64,000 bases of DNA from Mycolicibacterium sp. P1-18 (GCF_008329535.1 NZ_NPKR01000002.1:124001-188000), one strand, 5' to 3'. Shown: positions 16,444 through 26,163, numbered from the stretch's first letter. Made by a program: numbers and translations. Notes: generated by a model from the sequence alone, not told the origin.

Positions 16444-17247
16444 GTGCCGGCTGCGCCGACCGCCGTCGTCACCGGGGCCAGTCGTGGCGCCGGCCGCGGG
16501 ATCGCGACCGCGCTGCTGTCGGCGGGGTGGCGGGTCTACCTGACCGGGCGGACCGTCACCGACACCGGTGACGGCGGAATCCCGGTCACCGTCGACCACC
16601 GCGACGACGCCCAGGTCGCCGCCCTGTTCGGCCGCGTGGCCGACGAATCCGGAACGCTGGACCTGCTGGTCAACAACGCCGCCGCGATCAGTGACCACCT
16701 GACCTCGCGCAAGCCGTTCTGGGACAAGCCGCTCGAGATGGCCGACGTGTTGGACGTGGGATTGCGGTCGGCCTACGTCGCGTCGTGGCACGCCGCGCGG
16801 CTGATGGTGCCCGCCGGCCGCGGGCTGATCGCGTTCACCTCGTCACCGGGGTCGGTCTGCTACATGCACGGACCCGCCTACGGCGCCCAGAAGGCGGGGG
16901 TCGACAAGCTGGCCGCCGACATGGCGGTCGACTTCGACGGCACCGGGGTGTCGACGGTGTCGGTCTGGATGGGCATCCTGCTCACCGAGAAGTTCCGCAG
17001 CGCGTTCGACGGCCACCCCGATGCGCTGGCGGAGACGGCCAAGCACGCCGAGACCCCCGAGTTCACCGGCCACGTGCTCGACGCCCTGTGGCGCGACCCG
17101 GAGCTCGCCGAACTGAGTGGTCAGACGTTGATCGGGGCCGAGGTCGCGACCCGGTACGGCATCACCGACGTCGACGGCCGCCGGCCGCCGTCGCACCGGG
17201 CGGCGCTCGGCGCGCCGAGGATTCCGTCGACTGTGGTGATGCGCTGA
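16444..17247 (+). CDS. Short-chain dehydrogenase/reductase
   Basis: NAD(P)-dependent oxidoreductase of the SDR family, 267 residues. It has VVTGASRGAGRGI (glycine-rich dinucleotide loop, 8-20), LVNNAA near 78 and the catalytic FTSSPG...YGAQKAG segment (Ser and Y-x-x-x-K). The substrate is unknown. The GTG start lies 1 base after the DUF2469 stop, so it is likely in the same transcript. In M. tuberculosis this place is followed by formate dehydrogenase genes, so the accessory region begins here. Confidence 0.85.
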   Translation: MPAAPTAVVTGASRGAGRGIATALLSAGWRVYLTGRTVTDTGDGGIPVTVDHRDDAQVAALFGRVADESGTLDLLVNNAAAISDHLTSRKPFWDKPLEMADVLDVGLRSAYVASWHAARLMVPAGRGLIAFTSSPGSVCYMHGPAYGAQKAGVDKLAADMAVDFDGTGVSTVSVWMGILLTEKFRSAFDGHPDALAETAKHAETPEFTGHVLDALWRDPELAELSGQTLIGAEVATRYGITDVDGRRPPSHRAALGAPRIPSTVVMR

Positions 17248-17281
17248 CCCGTGCGGGTCCCGGGCTTGCCACACTGGTGGC

Positions 17282-18055
17282 ATGCGCAAGACACCGCAGT
17301 GCTGGCTCACCGACATGGACGGCGTTCTCGTACACGAGGAGCGGGCGCTCCCCGGGGCCGCCGAATTCCTGCAGAAGCTGACCGAGAAGGAACGTCCCTT
17401 CCTGGTGCTGACCAACAACTCGATCTTCACCCCGCGCGATCTCGCGGCGCGACTGCTGCGTTCGGGCCTCGAGGTGCCAGAGGCCGCGATCTGGACCTCG
17501 GCGCTGGCGACCGCCGCGTTCCTGCACGACCAGTTGCCCGGCGGATCGGCGTACGTGATCGGCGAGGCGGGCCTGACCACGGCCCTGCACGAAGTCGGCT
17601 ACACGCTCACCGACACCGGACCCGACTTCGTGGTCCTCGGCGAGACGCGGACCTACTCGTTCGAGGCGATCACCAAGGCCATCCGCCTGATCGGCGGTGG
17701 CGCCCGCTTCATCGCCACCAACCCCGACGTCACCGGGCCGTCGGCGGAGGGGCCGACCCCGGCGACCGGTTCGGTTGCGGCGCTGATCACCAAGGCCACC
17801 GGCCGCGAGCCCTACTTCGTCGGCAAGCCCAACCCGATGATGTTCCGCAGCGCGCTCAACCGCATCGAGGCGCACTCGGAGAGCACCGTCATGGTGGGCG
17901 ACCGGATGGACACCGACGTGGTGGCCGGCATCGAGGCCGGGCTGGAGACCATCCTGGTGCTCACGGGGTCGACGGCCGTCGCCGACATCCAGAAGTACCC
18001 GTTCCGGCCCAGCCGCGTGCTGGACTCCATCGCCGACACCGTCGAGCTCATCTGA
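17282..18055 (+). CDS. HAD-superfamily class IIA phosphatase (NagD-like)
   Basis: Cytoplasmic phosphatase of 257 residues with all HAD motifs: DMDGVLVH (motif I, nucleophile Asp), LTNNS (motif II), a lysine in the VGKPNPMMF segment and GDRMDTDVVAGIEAG (metal ligands). The large C2-type cap between motifs II and III places it with NagD/4-nitrophenylphosphatase proteins that act on sugar or nucleotide phosphates. The exact substrate is open. The following CoA-transferase gene starts 2 bases after its stop. Confidence 0.88.
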   Translation: MRKTPQCWLTDMDGVLVHEERALPGAAEFLQKLTEKERPFLVLTNNSIFTPRDLAARLLRSGLEVPEAAIWTSALATAAFLHDQLPGGSAYVIGEAGLTTALHEVGYTLTDTGPDFVVLGETRTYSFEAITKAIRLIGGGARFIATNPDVTGPSAEGPTPATGSVAALITKATGREPYFVGKPNPMMFRSALNRIEAHSESTVMVGDRMDTDVVAGIEAGLETILVLTGSTAVADIQKYPFRPSRVLDSIADTVELI

Positions 18056-18057
18056 CC

Positions 18058-19260
18058 GTGACCGCACCGGATGCCGCCAGGCCGTTGGCCGGGGTGCGGA
18101 TCGTCGAGATCTCCAGCTTCGTCGCCGTCCCGCTGGCCGGGATGACGCTGGCCCAGCTGGGGGCCGAGGTGGTCCGCGTCGACCCGGTCGGCGGAGCGGC
18201 CGACTACCACCGGTGGCCGTTGACCGCCGACGGCGAGAGCATCTACTGGGCCGGGCTCAACAAGGGCAAGCTGTCCGCGGCGGTGGACGGCCGCTCCGCC
18301 GAGGGTCGGGACCTGATCACCCGGCTGATCGTCGACTCCGGCATTCTCATCACCAATGCCGCTGGGCGGCAGTGGCATTCGTATGACGGCCTGGTGGCGT
18401 CGCGCCCCGACCTCATCCACGTCGAGGTGACGGGACGGGCCGACGGCGGCACCGGCGTCGACTACACCGTCAACGCCGGTCTCGGCTTTCCCGCGGTGAC
18501 CGGACCGGTGGGTTTGACCGAGCCCGTGAACCACGTGCTGCCGGCCTGGGACGTCGCCTGCGGGCTGTACGTGGCGCTCGCGGTCACCGCCGCGCTACGG
18601 CACCGCGACGCCACCGGAGAGGGCCAGCGCGTCGGCGTCGCGCTGGAGAACGTCGCTCTCGCCACCGCGGGCAACCTCGGCTTCCTCACTGAGGTGATGG
18701 TGAACGGAGAATCGCGGCAGCGCCTCGGCAACTCGATCTACGGGCAGTACGGCCAGGCCTTCGTGAGTGCCGACGGCACGTCGTTCATGGTCGTCGCGCT
18801 CACCGGACGGCACTTCCGGGACCTGACCGAGATGACCGGAACGGCGAAGGCCGTTGCCGCCCTTGGCGATGCGCTCGGCGCGGACTTCGGTGACGAGGGG
18901 CAGCGCTACCGCCACCGCGATGCGCTGACGGGTTTGTTCACGGTGTGGTTCACCGACCACACCGCCGAGGAGATCGCCGCCGCACTGTCCGCGACGTCGA
19001 TCCTGTGGGAGCGCTACCGCACCTTCGCCGAGACCGTCGACGACGCGAAGGTGACCGACAACCCGTTGTTCAGCGCGCTCGAGCAGCCGCGCATCGGCAC
19101 CCATCTGGCGGCTGGACTTCCGCTGGCCGTCAACGGATCCCACCGGCCCGCGGTGCCGGCTCCCGAACTCGGCGATCACACCGGGGCGCTGCTCCGCGAC
19201 CGGCTCGGGCTCTCCGCCGAGGAGATCGACCGGCTGACCAGGGCGGGCACGGTCTCGTGA
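18058..19260 (+). CDS. CoA transferase, CaiB/BaiF family (class III)
   Basis: 400-residue class III CoA transferase that moves CoA between carboxylic acids through an Asp-bound intermediate. The start region LAGVRIVEISSFVAVPLAGMTLAQLGAEV..D is diagnostic. It is followed by a RLIVDSGILI segment, and GEGQRVGVALENVAL marks the second half. The canonical catalytic Asp region reads PAWDVACGL here. The GTG start follows the HAD gene by 2 bases, and the stop overlaps the thioesterase start as GTGA. Together with the thioesterase it suggests handling of an acyl-CoA, but the acid is unknown. Confidence 0.88.
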   Translation: MTAPDAARPLAGVRIVEISSFVAVPLAGMTLAQLGAEVVRVDPVGGAADYHRWPLTADGESIYWAGLNKGKLSAAVDGRSAEGRDLITRLIVDSGILITNAAGRQWHSYDGLVASRPDLIHVEVTGRADGGTGVDYTVNAGLGFPAVTGPVGLTEPVNHVLPAWDVACGLYVALAVTAALRHRDATGEGQRVGVALENVALATAGNLGFLTEVMVNGESRQRLGNSIYGQYGQAFVSADGTSFMVVALTGRHFRDLTEMTGTAKAVAALGDALGADFGDEGQRYRHRDALTGLFTVWFTDHTAEEIAAALSATSILWERYRTFAETVDDAKVTDNPLFSALEQPRIGTHLAAGLPLAVNGSHRPAVPAPELGDHTGALLRDRLGLSAEEIDRLTRAGTVS

Positions 19261-20063
19261 GCCGGCTGCTAAGGCTGCTCGACGTTCGGCCGGCCGGTGC
19301 CGAGGATTCGTGGACCGGCCCCGCCAGTGGCCCCGAGGGCAAGCGTGCGTACGGCGGCCAGTTCATGGCGCAGTCGCTGGCCGCCGCGGCGCGCACGGTC
19401 GACCCCGACAAGCGGCCCGTCAACATGCATCTGCAGTTCCTGCGCGGCGGTGAGGCCGGCGCTGACGTCGACTACGCCGTGGAACGCGTCTTCGACGGCC
19501 GGACCGCGGCCGCCCGGCGGGTGGTGTCCCGGCAAGCCGGGCGGGTGACGACCGTGGCCAGCGCCTCGTTCTCGCTGCCGTTGCCCGGCCCGGAACACGG
19601 CCGCGTGGCCGTCCTCCCCGAGGATCCCGAGGCCCTGCCGCGCACCGGACCGCCGGGACCCGCGCCGTCGATGCCGTTGGACGAGATCGACGTCCGCGTG
19701 GTCGACGACCGGTCGACGGGCGAGTTCGTCCGGCGGCTCTGGTGGCGGGTCGTCGTGCCCGTGCCCGACGACCCGCTGCTGCACGACGTGATCGCCGCGT
19801 ACGTGTGCGACGTCTACATGATCGACCCCGCGCTGCAGGTGCACGGCCACTCGATGACGGCCCGGACCCACCGCAGCGGGACGACGGACTCGTCGATCTG
19901 GTTTCACCGACCGGTGCGCGCCGACCGGTGGAATCTGCTGGAGACCAGGTCGCCCGCGGCCGCGGGCGGTCGTGGCGTCATCACCGGCAGCCTGGTCGGC
20001 GCCGACGGCGCCATTGCGGCCACCGTCGCGCAGGAGGGACTCATCGCCGAGCGGGAGCAGTAG
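19257..20063 (+). CDS. Acyl-CoA thioesterase, TesB/double hot-dog type
   Basis: 268-residue thioesterase II-like protein with two hot-dog halves. The first has GPEGKRAYGGQFMAQSLAAAARTV and HLQFLRGGEAGADVDYAVERVFDGRT. The second has HGHSMTARTHRSGTTDSSIWFHRPVRADRW, where the Asp/Thr/Gln network for hydrolysis would lie. It releases fatty acids from CoA thioesters. The GTG start overlaps the CoA-transferase stop by 4 bases, indicating translational coupling. The 3' end overlaps the convergent adenylation/acyltransferase gene by 23 bases. Confidence 0.87.
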   Translation: MSRLLRLLDVRPAGAEDSWTGPASGPEGKRAYGGQFMAQSLAAAARTVDPDKRPVNMHLQFLRGGEAGADVDYAVERVFDGRTAAARRVVSRQAGRVTTVASASFSLPLPGPEHGRVAVLPEDPEALPRTGPPGPAPSMPLDEIDVRVVDDRSTGEFVRRLWWRVVVPVPDDPLLHDVIAAYVCDVYMIDPALQVHGHSMTARTHRSGTTDSSIWFHRPVRADRWNLLETRSPAAAGGRGVITGSLVGADGAIAATVAQEGLIAEREQ

Positions 20064-22527
20064 CGCTCGTGCTCGTCAGTCGTGCGCTGAGCGGGCCAAT
20101 CCTCCTGCGGGCCAGGGTCAGCAGCAGTGTCAGGAGCACCCCGGTCAGCAGGGACGCGACGACCCCCGCGAGGCGGTGCTCCCCGAACAGCGGATACACC
20201 TGGTAGTGCACCAGGTAGATCAGCAGCGACGCCTCGGCCAGCACGCCCGCCACCACGGTGAGCGCCGAGGGGCAGCGGATGGCGGGCAGCCAGATCAGCA
20301 ACGCCAAGCCGGTGAACACCAGAAGTTCCCGTTCGGAGTTGCCGAAGTAGCCGACGATGCCGACCGCCAGCATCGCGGTCACGGCGCCCCGCTGCCACCC
20401 GGTCGAGGCCTTCGACGCCGCCCAGCCCACGGCGAAGAACCAGAACGCCAGCACGGTGAACCAGGCATCGCGACCCATGCCGAAACCGTCGAAGCGCAGC
20501 ACCAGACCCACCGCGAGGACGGCGCACGCACACGCGAACGGGTGTCGTCGCTCCACGCGGTCGGCCAGCGGTGCCGCGCACGCCAGCGCCAACGCCACCA
20601 GAATCCACACCAGCACTTCGACGAACCACAGCCGGCCGGCGGTCATGCTGTCGCCAGGGCCGAGGAACTTGTTGGCCAGCAACAGGTTCGACGCGGTGTA
20701 GTCGTCGGTGACCACCAGCGCGACGGCAACCCAGACGATCGACGGCACGGCGATCCACGCGATGGTGGCGGCCAGGTGCCGGACGCGCTGGGTGCGGGGC
20801 AGGGGCGTCAGGCAGAACCGCCCGAAGTTGTAGCCGGCTACCCCGAGCAGGACGTGCGCGCCGCCCCACAGCGTGTACAGCCCGGCGTGCGAACCGACCA
20901 CCAGCACGATGGCGACCGCCCGAAGGGCGACGCTGGTCTCCAGCGTGGTGCCCCACCGCCGCCGAGACCTCCGCGAGGCCTCCAGGTCGTCCAGCGACAT
21001 CCGCGGCCAGTCGGTGGGCAGATGGCCGAGCGCCCGCTCCAGCCGCACCGACATCGCCACGTAGGACAGCGAGTTGCCACCGAGGTCGACGAAGCTGGCC
21101 CGCGGGTCGACGGCGGCGGCGTCGAGGTGCAGGACGTCGGCGAACAGACCGGCCAGATCGGGCACGTCGGGCGACGACGCCGCGCCGAGGTCGGCCAGCG
21201 CGCGCACGGCCGGCAGGTCCGGCTTGCCCGACGGCAGCCGCGGGAGCTCGTCGACGTCGAGCACGCGGATCGCCGAGCGAGGCAGCCCGGAGGCGCGGGC
21301 GGCGACGGCTGCGACGTCGCACCCCGTGGCCCGGTCGTCCGTCGCCACCACCAGCGCGCCGTCGTGGTCGACGCAGAGCGCCGTCACGTTCGCGGCCGCC
21401 AGGGCCGACTCCACGCGCTGCAGGTCGATGCGCAAGCCGTAGAGCTTCACGAAGCGACTGATGCGCCCGACCACCTCGTAAAGACCGGCGGGGGACCGCC
21501 GCGCGAGGTCACCGGTGTGAAGCGCGTCGACGGTTCTGCCGGTCGCCAGGTCGGCCGGGGAGTGCGCATAGCCCATCATCACGCCGGGGCCGCGGTAGAC
21601 CAGCTCACCGGTGTGGCCTTCGATCCCGTCCACGGGGACGAGGTCGAACGCGCCGCCGGGGATCGGCACCCCGATGGAGCTGGGGTGGTCGTAGGCGAGT
21701 TCTGGTGGCAGATAAGCCATCCGGGCCGTCGCCTCGGTGGCGCCGTACATGACGAACAGGTGCCAGCCGCGGCGCCGGCCGAGTTCGGCGAACCGGCGGA
21801 CGGCGTCGGGAGCCAGTCGGCCGCCGGCCTGGGTGAGGTAGCGCAGACGAGGCAGCGCCATGTCGTCGAAACCGATGCGGTCCAACAGGTCGAAGGTGTG
21901 CGGGACGCCCGCGAAGGTCGTCCCGCGGTGCGTCCGGAACAGGTCCCAGAAGCGGTCGTCCACCACCGAGTCGTCGGTGAGCAGCAGCCCGGCGCCGCGC
22001 ACCAGGTGGCTGTGGATCACCGACAGGCCGTAGCAGTAGGACATGGGCAACGTGGTCGCGGCGCGGTCGGTGTGACGGATGTCTAGGTAGGACGCGATGG
22101 CCTCGGCGTTGGAGGACAGGTTGGTCCTGGACAGACGCACCAGCTTCGGTGACCCCGTGCTGCCGGAGGTCGACATCAGCATGGCCAGGTCGGGGTGCAG
22201 CTCGTGGGCGGGAGGGTGGCGGTGCCGCACGGTGCCGTCGCGGACGACCACGTCGGGGTCGTAGGCGTCGACCATCGCGGCGTGGTCGGCTCCGGCCGGC
22301 ACGGGCAGCACGACGTGTCCGCCGGCGAGCGCGCCGAGATGGTGGACCAGTGAGTCGACGTCGTTGCGGGCCTCCACCAGTACCAGTCGGCGTCGCGAGC
22401 CCAGGTCCGACGCGCTGGCGGCGACCTGGTCGGCGAGCTGGCGGTAGGAGATCCGTCGGTCGGCGGTCAGCAGCGCCGCGTCGTCGCCGCGGGAGGCGAG
22501 GTGGCCGACCAGGTCGGTGAACATCAC
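20041..22527 (-). CDS. Adenylation-carrier-acyltransferase fusion (NRPS-like, membrane-bound)
   Basis: 828-residue three-part protein. Residues 1-435 form an AMP-binding enzyme with STSGSTGSPK (P-loop), YGATEATARM, GELVYRGPGVMMGY, HTGDLARR and the terminal LPSGKPD lysine loop. Residues about 450-520 form a carrier-like domain with LGGNSLSY, whose Ser could bear phosphopantetheine. Residues about 530-820 are an integral-membrane acyltransferase-3-type domain with roughly ten hydrophobic segments, starting LRAVAIVLVVGSHAG. Such an enzyme could activate an acid, hold it as a thioester and hand it to a membrane acceptor. It is the last gene after a ferric-type ABC importer, overlapping the ATPase stop by 1-4 bases (start GTG 22527 or ATG 22524). 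The substrate is unknown. Confidence 0.85.
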   Translation of the reverse strand: MMFTDLVGHLASRGDDAALLTADRRISYRQLADQVAASASDLGSRRRLVLVEARNDVDSLVHHLGALAGGHVVLPVPAGADHAAMVDAYDPDVVVRDGTVRHRHPPAHELHPDLAMLMSTSGSTGSPKLVRLSRTNLSSNAEAIASYLDIRHTDRAATTLPMSYCYGLSVIHSHLVRGAGLLLTDDSVVDDRFWDLFRTHRGTTFAGVPHTFDLLDRIGFDDMALPRLRYLTQAGGRLAPDAVRRFAELGRRRGWHLFVMYGATEATARMAYLPPELAYDHPSSIGVPIPGGAFDLVPVDGIEGHTGELVYRGPGVMMGYAHSPADLATGRTVDALHTGDLARRSPAGLYEVVGRISRFVKLYGLRIDLQRVESALAAANVTALCVDHDGALVVATDDRATGCDVAAVAARASGLPRSAIRVLDVDELPRLPSGKPDLPAVRALADLGAASSPDVPDLAGLFADVLHLDAAAVDPRASFVDLGGNSLSYVAMSVRLERALGHLPTDWPRMSLDDLEASRRSRRRWGTTLETSVALRAVAIVLVVGSHAGLYTLWGGAHVLLGVAGYNFGRFCLTPLPRTQRVRHLAATIAWIAVPSIVWVAVALVVTDDYTASNLLLANKFLGPGDSMTAGRLWFVEVLVWILVALALACAAPLADRVERRHPFACACAVLAVGLVLRFDGFGMGRDAWFTVLAFWFFAVGWAASKASTGWQRGAVTAMLAVGIVGYFGNSERELLVFTGLALLIWLPAIRCPSALTVVAGVLAEASLLIYLVHYQVYPLFGEHRLAGVVASLLTGVLLTLLLTLARRRIGPLSARLTSTSATAPARR

Positions 22528-23576
22528 GGTCGCTCGTCGAGGACGGCCGCCGTACCGATCACGTCGACGCGCACCTTGACGTCGACGCCCGGCGGGTCGA
22601 TCCCGTGCTGCCGGACGCTGATCGGTTCGCCTGCCCCGGCGTCCACGGTCAGCAGCACGTCACGACCGCGGAACTCCGAGGACAGCACGGTGCCGACGCC
22701 CGTGCCGCCCTCTCCGTCGGACACCGTGCTGGCGACCAGTTGCTCGGGTCGCAGCAGGAGCGTCGCCGGGCCGTCGGCCGCGCCGTCGCGGACGGGCACC
22801 CGGCCCAGCGCGCAGTCGGCGACGCCCGCGGTGATCGTCCCGGGCAACAGCACGCAGTCACCGAGGAACTGGGCGGTGAACACGTCGCCGGGGGCGAGGT
22901 AGACCTCCTGCGGGGTACCGACTCTGGTGAACCGGCCGTCACGCATCACGGCGACCTGGTCGGCGATCGAGAGGGCCTCCTCCTGGTCGTGGGTGACCAG
23001 CAGCGTCGTCACTCCCGCCTCGGCGAGAAGCCGGGCGACCGCCGCGCGGGTGGACGAGCGCAGGCCGGTGTCCAGCGCGCTGAACGGTTCGTCGAGCAGC
23101 ATCAGCGCGGGCTCGCGGGCCAGCGCCCTCGCGAGCGCCACGCGCTGCTGCTGGCCGCCGGAGAGTTGGTGGGGCCGGCGCCGCGCCATGGACGCGTCGA
23201 GGGACACCGTGGCGAGCAGTTCGGCGACTCGCGCCCGGGTGCTGCGCGCACTGCCGCTCAACCCGTACGCGATGTTCTGCCCGACCGTCAGATGGGGAAA
23301 CAGGGCACCGTCCTGCGCGACGTAGCCGACGTCACGGCGGTGTGCCGGGACGCCGTGGCCGGCGTCGGCGACGGGGCGGCCGGCGATGGAGATGGTGCCG
23401 GCGTCGGGCGTCTCGAAGCCTGCGACGAGGCGCAGCAGTGTGGTCTTGCCGCAGCCCGACGCGCCGACGACCGCCGTGACCGTGCCCGCCCGCACGCTCA
23501 GGTCGACGCCGTGCAGGACCTCTTGTCCGTCGAAACCCTTGGCCAGCCCGGCGATCTCGAGCGCATCGGCCGTCAC
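22524..23576 (-). CDS. ABC transporter ATPase, FbpC/spermidine-putrescine-like
   Basis: 350-residue ATPase that powers the importer encoded with it. Walker A GASGCGKTT, Q-loop YVAQDG, signature LSGGQQQRVALARAL, Walker B LMLLDEPFSALD and the H-loop VTHDQEEA are all intact. The C-terminal third is a TOBE/OB-type regulatory domain, as in FbpC and PotA. The GTG start at 23576 overlaps the permease stop (GTGA). An open frame continues upstream to 24902 but is antisense-type shadow of the permease. Iron(III) is the likely substrate, given the partner binding protein. Confidence 0.9.
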   Translation of the reverse strand: MTADALEIAGLAKGFDGQEVLHGVDLSVRAGTVTAVVGASGCGKTTLLRLVAGFETPDAGTISIAGRPVADAGHGVPAHRRDVGYVAQDGALFPHLTVGQNIAYGLSGSARSTRARVAELLATVSLDASMARRRPHQLSGGQQQRVALARALAREPALMLLDEPFSALDTGLRSSTRAAVARLLAEAGVTTLLVTHDQEEALSIADQVAVMRDGRFTRVGTPQEVYLAPGDVFTAQFLGDCVLLPGTITAGVADCALGRVPVRDGAADGPATLLLRPEQLVASTVSDGEGGTGVGTVLSSEFRGRDVLLTVDAGAGEPISVRQHGIDPPGVDVKVRVDVIGTAAVLDERP

Positions 23577-25135
23577 AGCGCGGCCGCCCTCGTCGACTGC
23601 CGGAACAGCACCAGCGTCACCGGCACGGACAATCCCACGAGCAGGAGGGCGTACGGGGCGGCGGCCGCGTAGTCGAGCTCGCTGCTCAGCGACCAGAAGC
23701 GCATGGCCAGCGTGTTGGTGCCGGTGGGGGCCAACAGCAGGGTGGCGGTCAGTTCGGTCGCGACGGCGACGAACACCAGTGACGCGCCGGCCGCGGCGGC
23801 GGGAGCGGTGAGCCGCAACGTGACTCGCACGAAGGTTCGGGTCGGGGACACCCCCAGGGAGCGCGAGGCCTCCTCGATCCCCGGCGGAATCTGGGCCAGC
23901 CCGGATCTGAGGTTGACCATCGCGCGGGGCATGAACAGCAGCACGTAGGCCGCCAGGACCAGCGCGACGGTCTGGTACAGCGGTGGTGCGATGCGGATCG
24001 CGACGGTGATCAGGGCCAGGGCGGTGACGATCCCCGGCATGGAGCTGGTGACGAAGTTGGAGCCCTCGACGAACCGGGCGAAGAATCCGCGGTACCGCAC
24101 CGCGACCCAGGCGAACGGGAAGGCGAGCACGGTCGTCGCGGCAGCGGCCACCGCCGCCAGTCCCGCGGTCTGCGCGGTCGTGGAGATTATCTCGCCAAGG
24201 TCCCAGACCGCCGGTCCGCCTATCCACAGCCAGCGGACGATCGTCCACGTCGGCACCCCGAGGGACAGCGCGGCGAGGAGGGCGAGCGCCGCCCAGGCGG
24301 GAATCGCCCTGCCCGCCAACCGATGCGGTGAGAGGTGCCGAGCGGCCCCCGAGCCGATCCTGGCGTACCGCGCAGTCCCGCGGGCGCCGGCCTCGCCGGC
24401 CAGCAGGACCAGGCAGAGCAGCACCAGGACACCGGCGAGGGTGCTGCCCGCGGCACCGTTGAAGGTGGCCTGGAACTGTTCGAAGATCGCCGTCGTGAGG
24501 GTGGGGAACCGCAGCATCGCGAATGCTCCGTACTCGGCCAGCAGGTGGACGCCGATCAGCAGCGCGCCACCGAGGATCGCAAGCCGCAACTGGGGGAGCA
24601 CCACCCGCCAGAAGGCGCCCGCCGGGCTGGAGCCCAGCGCCCTGGCCGACTCCTCCATGGCGGGGTCGAGCCTGCGCAGCGTCGCCGCGGCGGGCACGTA
24701 GACGAACGGGAAGTATGAGGTGGTCGCTACGAGAATTCCGGCCCAGAAACCGTGTAGCGACGGCACCAGGCTGACCCACGCGTAGCTGTTGACGAACGCG
24801 GGCACCGCCAGGGGCGCGACGAGCAGCGGCCGCCAGAGCGAGCGTCCCGGTACGTCGGTGCGCTCCACCAACCACGCCGCGCCGACGCCGAGCACCACGC
24901 ACAGCGGGACCGTCACCACGACGAGCCCGACTGTGTTGACCAGCAATTCGAGGACCCGGGGGCGGGCGACGAGCGCGTAGACCTCCGACGGTCCGGTGAC
25001 GATTACCGACCAGGCGACGTACCCCAGTGGCACGAAGGTCGCCGCGACCAGCACCACCACGGCACCGACGAGCCCGGGACCCGGCCGCTCGACGGGTGCC
25101 GGGCGGCGCGCCGCCGGGACCGTGTCGGTGATCAT
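23573..25135 (-). CDS. ABC transporter permease, FbpB-like (two fused permease domains)
   Basis: 520-residue inner-membrane protein with two binding-protein-dependent permease units in one chain. Each carries an EAA-type loop: EESARALGSSPAGAFWRVVLPQLR in the first half and EEASRSLGVSPTRTFVRVTLRL in the second. About twelve hydrophobic segments are visible. This duplicated arrangement is typical of ferric iron (FbpB/SfuB/AfuB) and some thiamine importers. The stop overlaps the ATPase start, and the gene begins 8 bases after the binding-protein stop. Confidence 0.9.
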   Translation of the reverse strand: MITDTVPAARRPAPVERPGPGLVGAVVVLVAATFVPLGYVAWSVIVTGPSEVYALVARPRVLELLVNTVGLVVVTVPLCVVLGVGAAWLVERTDVPGRSLWRPLLVAPLAVPAFVNSYAWVSLVPSLHGFWAGILVATTSYFPFVYVPAAATLRRLDPAMEESARALGSSPAGAFWRVVLPQLRLAILGGALLIGVHLLAEYGAFAMLRFPTLTTAIFEQFQATFNGAAGSTLAGVLVLLCLVLLAGEAGARGTARYARIGSGAARHLSPHRLAGRAIPAWAALALLAALSLGVPTWTIVRWLWIGGPAVWDLGEIISTTAQTAGLAAVAAAATTVLAFPFAWVAVRYRGFFARFVEGSNFVTSSMPGIVTALALITVAIRIAPPLYQTVALVLAAYVLLFMPRAMVNLRSGLAQIPPGIEEASRSLGVSPTRTFVRVTLRLTAPAAAAGASLVFVAVATELTATLLLAPTGTNTLAMRFWSLSSELDYAAAAPYALLLVGLSVPVTLVLFRQSTRAAAL

Positions 25136-25143
25136 CGCACCAT

Positions 25144-26163
25144 CTAGAGCAGGCCGGCCTTCGTCATCAGGTCGGTGACCTTCTTGGCGTCGAGGTCCGA
25201 CGGGTTGACCGCGGGCGCCTGCAGGTCGGCCAGAGGCACCAGAGCCGGGTTGGCGGGCACGGCGCTGGCCACCGGGTACTCGAACGAGGTGCCCTTCTCG
25301 AGCACCTCCTGACCGGCCTTGCTCGTCACGAAGGCCAGGAACTTCTGCGCGTCGTCCTTCTTCTTGCTCGAATTCAGCACGCCGCCACCGGAAATGGAGA
25401 CGAAGGCCCCGGGGTCGGAGTTGCGGAAGTAGTGCAGCGCGGTGTTGCCGCTGATCTCCTTGGTCTTGGCCTGATCGCGGAACCAGTAGTAGTGGTAGAT
25501 GATTCCGCCGTCGACCTCACCGGCGTCGACCGCGCGCAGCGTCGCGATGTTGTCCTGGAAGATCTCCGCACCCGACTTCATCCCGGCCAGCCACGCCGAC
25601 GTCGCCTGCTCCCCGGTGAGGTCGAGCATGGCCGCCACGATGGCCTGGAAGTCGGGCTTCACGGGTGGCGCGCCCCAGCGGCCCTTCCACTCGGGCTTCT
25701 CGAGATCCATGATCGACTTCGGTAGCTGAGCCTCGGTGAGCTTGGACGTGTTGTACGCGAAGACCGTGGTGCGCGCGGCGACGCCGGTCCACTTGTTGGT
25801 GGCGGGGCGGTACTGCGCGGGCACCTGCGCGACGGTGGCGGGGTCGACGTCGGCGAACAGACCGGCTTTCTCGACGGCGGCCATCGCGGGGGAGTTCTCG
25901 GTGAGGATGACGTCGGCGGGCGACGACGCGCCCTCGGCGATCAACTGGTTGCCCAGTTCGGTGTCGCCGCCCTGGCGGTAGGTCACCTTGATGCCGGTCG
26001 CCTTGGTGAAGGCGTCGATCCACTCCTTGGTCAGCGACTCGTGCTGGGCGTTGTAGATCAACAGTCCGTCGGACTCGTCGGACGTCGAGGAGCATGCCGT
26101 CGCGCTCGTGACGAGGGCGACGGCGGCCAGCAGAGCGCCGAGTCGCCTCCAGGGTGGTCGCAT
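25144..26163 (-). CDS. Iron(III)-type extracellular solute-binding lipoprotein (FbpA-like)
   Basis: Lipoprotein of 339 residues. The signal ends at SATAC (lipid-modified Cys near 24), followed by a mature binding protein. LLIYNAQHESLTKEWIDAF and TGIKVTYRQGGDTELGNQL are the start of the FbpA/FutA class. A YHYYWFRDQ segment with adjacent tyrosines is a candidate Fe(III)-ligand site. I chose the ATG at 26163 because GGAAGGG lies 9 bases upstream; ATGs further up either collide with that site or lack one. An iron-box-like repeat lies 45-63 bases upstream. It heads the operon with permease, ATPase and the adenylation fusion. Confidence 0.88.
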   Translation of the reverse strand: MRPPWRRLGALLAAVALVTSATACSSTSDESDGLLIYNAQHESLTKEWIDAFTKATGIKVTYRQGGDTELGNQLIAEGASSPADVILTENSPAMAAVEKAGLFADVDPATVAQVPAQYRPATNKWTGVAARTTVFAYNTSKLTEAQLPKSIMDLEKPEWKGRWGAPPVKPDFQAIVAAMLDLTGEQATSAWLAGMKSGAEIFQDNIATLRAVDAGEVDGGIIYHYYWFRDQAKTKEISGNTALHYFRNSDPGAFVSISGGGVLNSSKKKDDAQKFLAFVTSKAGQEVLEKGTSFEYPVASAVPANPALVPLADLQAPAVNPSDLDAKKVTDLMTKAGLL

